From an uncultured Anaerolineaceae bacterium (GTDB taxonomy: Bacteria > Chloroflexota > Anaerolineae > Anaerolineales > Anaerolineaceae): DNA of 8,504 nucleotides. The position numbers and the translations under genes are program-made. Under the pieces are notes generated by a model. It was not told the DNA's origin and did no database searches. It saw only the letters and a program-made list of their open reading frames with translations. This document shows, piece after piece, positions 4,169 to 8,504 of the stretch (the stretch's first letter is position 1; the number at the start of each line of letters is the position of its first letter). Where the stretch lies: contig CALDSL010000393.1 of NCBI GenBank assembly GCA_937920255.1, positions 1 through 8,504 on the forward strand. Direction: 5' to 3'.

Positions 4169-6835
4169 ATGCACGTCATCCTCACCCACGAGCAGGCCGA
4201 TTTTGACGCGATTGCCGCCGCGCTGGGCGCATATCTGCTGAACGAACATGCCTACCCGGTGCTGCCGCGCAAGACCAACCGCAACGTGCGCGCGTTTCTC
4301 AACCTGTACGGCGCGGAACTGCCCTTTATCGAGCCGCGCGACCTGCCCCAGGGGCACATCGAGGAAGTGACTCTGGTAGACACGCAGTCTTTCGTCACCC
4401 TCAAGGGCACCAGCCACAAGACGCGCGTCACGGTCATCGACCACCACGCGCTGCGCCCTGAGCTTCCCGAGGAATGGTCGGTGCGCATCGAACGCACCGG
4501 AGCGTGCACCACCCTGTTCGTCGAAGCCCTGCGCGAGGCGCACGAGCCGCTCGGCAGCTTGCAGGCATCGCTGCTGCTGCTGGGCATCTACGAAGATACC
4601 GGCTCACTCACCTATGCCAGCACCACCGCGCGCGACGCGCATGCCGCCGCCTACCTGCTGGAACAGGGCGCCAACCTCAATGTGGTGAGCGATTATCTCA
4701 ACCCGCCGCTCTCGTCTGCTCAGCGCGGCCTGTACGATCGCCTGCTCAGCGCCGCCGAAACCTTCCACATCGGCGGACAGAAAATTATGCTGGCCTACGC
4801 CGACGCCGCCGACCTCAACGAGGAGATTTCCAGCGTGGCGCACAAGCTGCGCGACCTGCTCGACCCGGACGCGCTGGTGCTGCTGGTGCGCATCACCGAC
4901 GGGGTGCGCATGGTGGCGCGCTCCACCAGCGACCAGATCGACGTTTCGGCGCTGGCGGCGCACTTTGGCGGCGGCGGCCACGAGCGCGCCGCGGCCGCGT
5001 TGATCAAGTCGCCGGACGGACAGCCGGTGGACCCTGGCGTGTTGTACCGCGAGCTGGTCGATATTCTGCCACGGTTCGTACGCCCTTCCATCACCGTGGG
5101 CAGCATCATGTCGCGCCAGCCGCGGCTGCTGCCGCCGGAGGCCACCGCCGCGGAAGCCGCCCAGTTGATGACCCGCTACGGCTACGAGGGTTACCCCGTG
5201 GTGAAAGATGGCAAGGTGATCGGTCTGCTCACTCGCCGTGCGGTGGACCGCTCGGTTTCGCACAAGCTCAACCTTCCCGCCGCCAGCCTGATGGAAGCCG
5301 GCGAAGTCACGGTGCACCCCGAGGATTCGGTCGAGCACCTGCAGCGCGTGATGACCAGCACCGGCTGGGGCCAGGTTCCCGTGACCGACCCGGCCAGCGG
5401 CAGCGTGATCGGAATTGTTACCCGCACCGACCTGCTCAAGAGCCTGTCGGCGCGTCTTTCCAACCTGCCCGGAAGGCAAAACTTTGCCGCGCGGCTGGAG
5501 GCGGTTCTGCCGCCCGAGCGCGTGGCCCTGCTCAAACTCATCGCCGAAATGGCCCGTGAACAGCGCCAGGCGGTCTACATTGTAGGCGGCATCGTGCGCG
5601 ACATGCTGCTCGAACGCCCCAGCGTCGATTTCGACATCGTGGTCGAAGGCGACGCCATCAACCTGGCGCGCGCGCTCACCAAACGCTTTGGCGGGCGCAT
5701 GACCTCGCACAGCCGCTTTGGCACCGCCAAGTGGCAGATCACCGCGCTGCGCCAGCACCTTGCCAGCATACCGGGTTTTCCGCCGGAAGCGCGCGCCGAA
5801 GAACTGCCCGAGTCACTCGATCTGATCAGCGCCCGCACCGAATTCTATGACTACCCCACTGCCCTGCCCACGGTCGAGCGCAGCAGTATCAAGCTCGACC
5901 TGCACCGGCGCGATTTTACGATCAACACCATGGCGCTGCGCCTGGATGGCCGCCATTACGGCGATTTGTATGATTATTGGGGCGGCTTGAGCGACCTCAA
6001 CCAGGGGCTGGTGCGCGTGCTGCACTCGCTCTCGTTTGTGGATGACCCCACCCGCCTGCTGCGCGCGGTGCGCTTCGAGCAGCGCTTCGGTTTCCGCATC
6101 GAGGCCCGCACGCGCGAACTGATGGACGGCGCCCTCCCGCTGCTGCGCCAGGTTTCCGGCGACCGGCTGCGCCACGAGATCAACCTGATCCTGTGCGAAG
6201 AGCAGGCCGCGGCCATGTTTGCCCGCCTGCACGAACTGGAACTGCTCAACGCCATTCACCCGGAACTGGAATGGGAAGCGCGCGCCGCCCCGCTGCTGGA
6301 TTCCGTGCTCAACCAGCCGCCGGATAACGGCTGGGAACTGCCGGAGAAGCTCGGCAGCCTCGACCGCAAGCAGGCACTGGGGTATCTGGTGTGGCTATCA
6401 GCACTGCCGGCCGAAAGCATTCGCGCCATCGGCGACCGGCTGCGTTTCCCGCGCGTGCTCCACAGCGCGCTGGAGGAGACCAACGCGCTGTGGAAAGAAC
6501 TGCCCGCGCTGCGCGGCGCCAGCCCCAGCCTCACCGCCGCCCGGCTCAACGGCGCTTCGATGCTGGTGCTGTACGCCGTCTATAAAATGCAACCCTCGCC
6601 CGAAGTGCAGCAGATGATCGAGAGCTACGTGCGACTGCTGCGCCACATTCGCCCGTACACCACCGGCAGCGAATTACAGGCCCTGGGCGTACCGCCCGGC
6701 CCGGCATACCGCCGCATTTTGGAAGCGCTGCGCGCGGCCTGGCTGGACGGCGAAGTCACCTCCAGAGACGAAGAACGCGACCTGCTGCAGCAGTTAATGG
6801 CACAGCCGGAAAGTGATCCGCCGGAAGGTGGTTGA
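4169..6835 (+). CDS. DHH-CBS-CCA tRNA nucleotidyltransferase/poly(A) polymerase fusion
   Basis: An 888-residue cytoplasmic multidomain protein. Residues 1-300 are a DHH/DHHA1 phosphoesterase-like module: HEQADFDAIAA (7-17), Asp71 in LVDTQ, VIDHH (89-93), YEDTGSL (141-147) and GGGGHERAA (267-275). Its metal-binding acidic residues look intact. Two CBS domains follow (about 310-365 and 371-428), which in this family often bind adenine nucleotides. A class II nucleotidyltransferase head runs from about 465, with GGIVRDMLL (473-481) and the catalytic carboxylates D487 and D489 in VDFDIVVEGD. Then come the ribose/base-recognition segment HRRDFTINTMAL (579-590) and the RNA-binding helices starting DDPTRLLRAVRFEQRFGF (625-642). 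The C-terminus has no HD domain. The enzyme should add CCA to tRNA or A residues to RNA; sequence alone does not separate these. About 24 residues (526-549) appear inserted between FGTAKW and the ARTEFYDYP strand. The DHH module could be a nuclease or nucleotide hydrolase acting on the same RNA ends. No ribosome site precedes ATG 4169. Confidence 0.95.
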   Translation: MHVILTHEQADFDAIAAALGAYLLNEHAYPVLPRKTNRNVRAFLNLYGAELPFIEPRDLPQGHIEEVTLVDTQSFVTLKGTSHKTRVTVIDHHALRPELPEEWSVRIERTGACTTLFVEALREAHEPLGSLQASLLLLGIYEDTGSLTYASTTARDAHAAAYLLEQGANLNVVSDYLNPPLSSAQRGLYDRLLSAAETFHIGGQKIMLAYADAADLNEEISSVAHKLRDLLDPDALVLLVRITDGVRMVARSTSDQIDVSALAAHFGGGGHERAAAALIKSPDGQPVDPGVLYRELVDILPRFVRPSITVGSIMSRQPRLLPPEATAAEAAQLMTRYGYEGYPVVKDGKVIGLLTRRAVDRSVSHKLNLPAASLMEAGEVTVHPEDSVEHLQRVMTSTGWGQVPVTDPASGSVIGIVTRTDLLKSLSARLSNLPGRQNFAARLEAVLPPERVALLKLIAEMAREQRQAVYIVGGIVRDMLLERPSVDFDIVVEGDAINLARALTKRFGGRMTSHSRFGTAKWQITALRQHLASIPGFPPEARAEELPESLDLISARTEFYDYPTALPTVERSSIKLDLHRRDFTINTMALRLDGRHYGDLYDYWGGLSDLNQGLVRVLHSLSFVDDPTRLLRAVRFEQRFGFRIEARTRELMDGALPLLRQVSGDRLRHEINLILCEEQAAAMFARLHELELLNAIHPELEWEARAAPLLDSVLNQPPDNGWELPEKLGSLDRKQALGYLVWLSALPAESIRAIGDRLRFPRVLHSALEETNALWKELPALRGASPSLTAARLNGASMLVLYAVYKMQPSPEVQQMIESYVRLLRHIRPYTTGSELQALGVPPGPAYRRILEALRAAWLDGEVTSRDEERDLLQQLMAQPESDPPEGG

Positions 6836-7362
6836 TGAGCGCGTATCCAGATGAATCGGATTGGCTCCAACGGGTGACCATCCGCCCGGCGCGCAAAACA
6901 GACCTGCCAGACCTGGAGTGGGAAGGCGAGTTGACCCATTTCCGCCGCGTGTACGCGGACGCCTACCGCCGCCAGGAGCAGGGCCTCACGCTAATCTGGA
7001 TTGCTGTGTTGCCAGGCGTGGGGTTGATCGGACAGGTGTTCATCCAGTTTATCTGCGACCGCCACGAACTGGCCGACGGCAAGCAGCGCGCCTACCTGTA
7101 CTCGTTCCGCGTGCGGCCGGAATACCGCGGCCGCGGTATCGGTACGCGCGTCATGCAGGTTGTGGAGGATGATCTGCGCGAGCGCGGTTTCACCCACATC
7201 ACCCTCAACGTGGCCAAAGATAATCCCCGCGCCCAGGAGTTATACGAGCGCCTCGGCTACCGGCGCGTGGCGCACGAGCCAGGTGTGTGGTCGTATCCGG
7301 ATGAAAAAGGCGCCTGGCATACCGTCGAAGAACCGGCCTGGCGCATGGAAAAAGTTTTGTAG
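6835..7362 (+). CDS. GNAT family N-acetyltransferase
   Basis: A 175-residue cytoplasmic acetyl-CoA-dependent acyltransferase of the GNAT superfamily. The acetyl-CoA pyrophosphate-binding motif A is clear: FRVRPEYRGRGIGTRVMQ (91-108), with RGRGIG at 98-103. Motif B follows as NPRAQELYERLGYRRV (130-145), resembling the RimI-like branch that often modifies protein N-termini or small amines; the substrate is unknown. The N-terminal part, TIRPARKTDLPDLEWE, is the usual first strand and helix. The start is ATG 6835, whose A is the last base of the upstream TGA. AGGTG ends 4 bases before it, so translation is very likely coupled to the nucleotidyltransferase. A TTG at 6832 would be an inferior start. 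The coupling suggests co-production but not necessarily a shared pathway. Confidence 0.92.
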   Translation: MSAYPDESDWLQRVTIRPARKTDLPDLEWEGELTHFRRVYADAYRRQEQGLTLIWIAVLPGVGLIGQVFIQFICDRHELADGKQRAYLYSFRVRPEYRGRGIGTRVMQVVEDDLRERGFTHITLNVAKDNPRAQELYERLGYRRVAHEPGVWSYPDEKGAWHTVEEPAWRMEKVL

Positions 7363-7365
7363 ACC

Positions 7366-7383
7366 TCTGGCCTTAAGGCCGGA
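7366..7383. terminator. Palindrome between convergent genes
   Basis: GGCCTTAAGGCC (7369-7380) is a perfect 12-base palindrome. Flanking pairs extend it to 7366-7383 as a 7-bp stem, including one G-T pair, with a TTAA loop. It fills the 10-base gap between the GNAT stop and the methyltransferase stop and overlaps the latter (TAA on minus at 7375-7373). Its position suits a bidirectional terminator, but neither strand has a following U-run, so function is uncertain. Confidence 0.35.
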
Positions 7384-7936
7384 CAAACCAAAACCAGGCT
7401 GACGCGCGCGGTCCTTCCACGCCATCCACCCGGCGCTGCAAGTTTAACCGCTGGCCAAGCCGCGCAATCTCTTCTTCCGTCGCGCCGGACGTCTCGCCCG
7501 GACGGCGCAGGTGCATGTAGGCCAGAAAAATCCCGCCCGGCGCCAGAAGATGGGTGAGGTTGCGCTCATACAGGATCTTTTCCGCTTCGGGCAGGCCAAA
7601 ATAGCAACCCACGTCAAAGATCAGATCATACGGCCCGGCCAGCCCGCGCCTGTCGATCACGCTCTGCAGGCGGATTTCGGCGTCCACGCCGGCGTCCTTC
7701 AGCCGCCGCCGCGCGGCCGCCACCGCCGGGATGGAAAAGTCCACGCCGGTCACCTGCCAGCCGGCCTGCGCCATGGCCAGCACATTCAAACCCGTACCAC
7801 AGCCGAAATCCAGCGCGCGGCCGGGCGCCCGCCCGTCCAGAAATGCCAGCAGTTCCGGCGGCGAAATGCCCGTGTCCCAGCGCGGGCGCTGCAGCAGGTA
7901 AATCAGGTTGAAGAACAACCAGCGAAACAGTCCCAT
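7373..7936 (-). CDS. Class I SAM-dependent methyltransferase
   Basis: A 187-residue methyltransferase of the Rossmann-like class I fold. The SAM-binding motif I is LDFGCGTGLN (42-51). The acidic residue after strand 2 is D66 in TGVDFS, and strand 4 is YDLIFDVGCYFGL (103-115). The post-motif strand is LLAPGGIFLAY (130-140). The N-terminus (MGLFRWLFFNLIYLLQRPRW) is aromatic and hydrophobic and may lie against the membrane, but it is short and contains Arg and Asn, so a signal peptide is doubtful. It precedes DTGISPPELL, a common opening of this small-molecule methyltransferase type; the acceptor is unknown. ATG 7936 is the only start codon before motif I. Its ribosome site is poor: AAGGA lies 14 bases upstream, with a tiny ATG-CGC-TAA frame in between. 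It is divergent from the EF-G-like gene and convergent with the GNAT gene. Confidence 0.9.
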   Translation of the reverse strand: MGLFRWLFFNLIYLLQRPRWDTGISPPELLAFLDGRAPGRALDFGCGTGLNVLAMAQAGWQVTGVDFSIPAVAAARRRLKDAGVDAEIRLQSVIDRRGLAGPYDLIFDVGCYFGLPEAEKILYERNLTHLLAPGGIFLAYMHLRRPGETSGATEEEIARLGQRLNLQRRVDGVEGPRASAWFWFVRP

Positions 7937-7973
7937 CCTTAGCGCATCTTTCCTTAAATAATCCCGAGATACC

Positions 7974-7982
7974 TGTTATAAT
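7974..7982 (+). promoter_or_regulatory. Extended -10 promoter of the EF-G-like gene
   Basis: TGTTATAAT (7974-7982) is a perfect TATAAT (7977-7982) with an upstream TG, an extended -10. The -35 region offers only TTAAAT at 17-base spacing (7954-7959), which is weak. Transcription would start near 7989, giving a leader of about 80 bases. The leader contains a possible hairpin (7997-8013) and the ribosome site GGAAGGG at 8054-8060. Confidence 0.6.
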
Positions 7983-7996
7983 AGAGGACGCTGCGT

Positions 7997-8013
7997 CTGC
8001 TGTCAAACGGCAG
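7997..8013 (+). promoter_or_regulatory. Small hairpin in the EF-G-like leader
   Basis: CTGCTGT (7997-8003) can pair with ACGGCAG (8007-8013), seven pairs with one G-U, around the loop CAA. It starts about 8 bases after the predicted transcription start. A stem this near the 5' end could protect the mRNA. No riboswitch class is recognisable, and it may be incidental. Confidence 0.3.
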
Positions 8014-8070
8014 TGAAGTTTCTCGATATGCACATCTTATCCCAGAACCATATGGAAGGGTCTTATATTC

Positions 8071-8504
8071 ATGAAAGAGTATAGTACTGAGTCTATCCGT
8101 AATGTAGCGCTAGTTTCCCATAGCAATGCTGGAAAAACCATTCTGACGGAAGCGCTGCTCTACTTTTCGGGAGCGACGACGCGTATGGGGAAAATTGAAG
8201 ATGGAACCACGGTGTCAGACTTCGAAGACGAAGAACACCGCCGTTCGCTCTCGCTTTCCACCTCTGTTATCCCAATCGAATACAAAAATACCAAGGTCAA
8301 TTTCCTCGACACCCCGGGTTACACCGATTTCGTGGGCGAGGTGATCTCTGCGTTGCGGGTAGTGGATAGCGCCATCGTCCTGGTGGACTCAGTGGCCGGC
8401 ATGGAAGTGGGGACCGAAATCGTATGGAATTACGCCAACCAGTTCAAGCTTCCGCGCATGGTTGTGATCAACAAGATGGAACGCGAGAACGCCAACTTCC
8501 AGAA
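8071..8504 (+). CDS. EF-G-like translational GTPase, N-terminal part (cut by window edge)
   Basis: The first 144 residues of a GTPase of the elongation factor G superfamily, of the EF-G-like/EF-G2 type rather than canonical FusA. P-loop: VSHSNAGKT (15-23, lysine K22). The stretch TTVSDFEDEEHRRSLSLS (46-63) occupies the switch I region, where true EF-G has RGITI. G3 is FLDTPGYTDFVGE (78-90), with Tyr84 where canonical EF-G has the catalytic His. G4 is VINKME (132-137), where NKxD is usual. EF-G itself drives translocation and, with RRF, ribosome recycling; the role of this paralogue type is not settled. The start is ATG 8071, with GGAAGGG ending 10 bases upstream. No stop occurs before the window edge; the rest lies outside. 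It is transcribed divergently from the methyltransferase, from its own extended -10 promoter. I am sure of the superfamily and less sure of the subfamily. Confidence 0.92.
   Translation, partial: MKEYSTESIRNVALVSHSNAGKTILTEALLYFSGATTRMGKIEDGTTVSDFEDEEHRRSLSLSTSVIPIEYKNTKVNFLDTPGYTDFVGEVISALRVVDSAIVLVDSVAGMEVGTEIVWNYANQFKLPRMVVINKMERENANFQ

Noticed and set aside
4474..5758. Long frames of 361 codons (plus, 4474-5559) and 384 codons (minus, 4604-5758) inside the nucleotidyltransferase gene
   Set aside because: Both overlap the conserved DHH, CBS and nucleotidyltransferase coding frame and show Arg/Ala/His-rich translations without motifs.
7989..8070. Riboswitch or leader-peptide attenuator ahead of the EF-G-like gene
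   Set aside because: Only one small hairpin is visible, with no terminator stem, U-run or recognised aptamer sequence.

Overview
The window looks like chromosomal DNA from a GC-rich bacterium, most plausibly of the Chloroflexota (Anaerolineae-like). The grounds are the fused DHH-CBS-nucleotidyltransferase protein, the EF-G-like GTPase of the 'VSDFxxEE' type, a MoeB-rhodanese fusion, and short dispersed intergenic repeats built on GGGGCGAAGCATC and on CCCTTCGAC...CTCAGGG, which I recall from such genomes. The phylum is an inference from recall, not a search result.

Left part (1-2284, minus strand): an operon read right to left. A recognisable promoter at 2256-2284 drives a MoeB/ThiF-like E1 adenylyltransferase with a C-terminal rhodanese domain (1067-2221), then a secreted lipoprotein with a DUF4163/DUF3298-like (RsiV/PdaC-type) ectodomain (199-1044), then the N-terminus of a PIG-L/LmbE deacetylase that runs off the left edge (1-184). 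The gaps between genes are 22 and 14 bases.

Middle (2285-4062): an 800-base non-coding stretch, visibly more AT-rich than its flanks. It holds a 9-bp inverted repeat, a REP-like hairpin, a small GC hairpin and four copies of a GAAGCAT-core repeat arranged as two inverted pairs. It is followed by a plus-strand promoter and two genes: a conserved protein of unknown function with lower GC than its neighbours (3033-3683), and a DUF4180 protein (3700-4062).

Right part (4063-8504): an AT-rich hairpin and a cluster of AAAACGAA repeats lie just ahead of a large tRNA/RNA nucleotidyltransferase fused to DHH and CBS domains (4169-6835). Its extended -10 box sits so near the ATG that a leaderless transcript is likely. 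A GNAT acetyltransferase overlaps its stop codon (6835-7362). A SAM-dependent methyltransferase (7373-7936, minus strand) converges on it across a palindrome. A divergent promoter region then leads into an EF-G-like GTPase (8071 onward, cut by the right edge) whose G motifs depart from those of true EF-G.

Functionally this is mostly housekeeping and RNA/translation-related material: sulfur-carrier activation, tRNA 3'-end or RNA tail metabolism, protein N-acetylation and a translational GTPase. I see no phage, transposon, CRISPR or obvious defence system. The less ordinary parts are the repeat-laden AT-rich island, the probable leaderless start of the large fusion gene, and the altered GTPase motifs.
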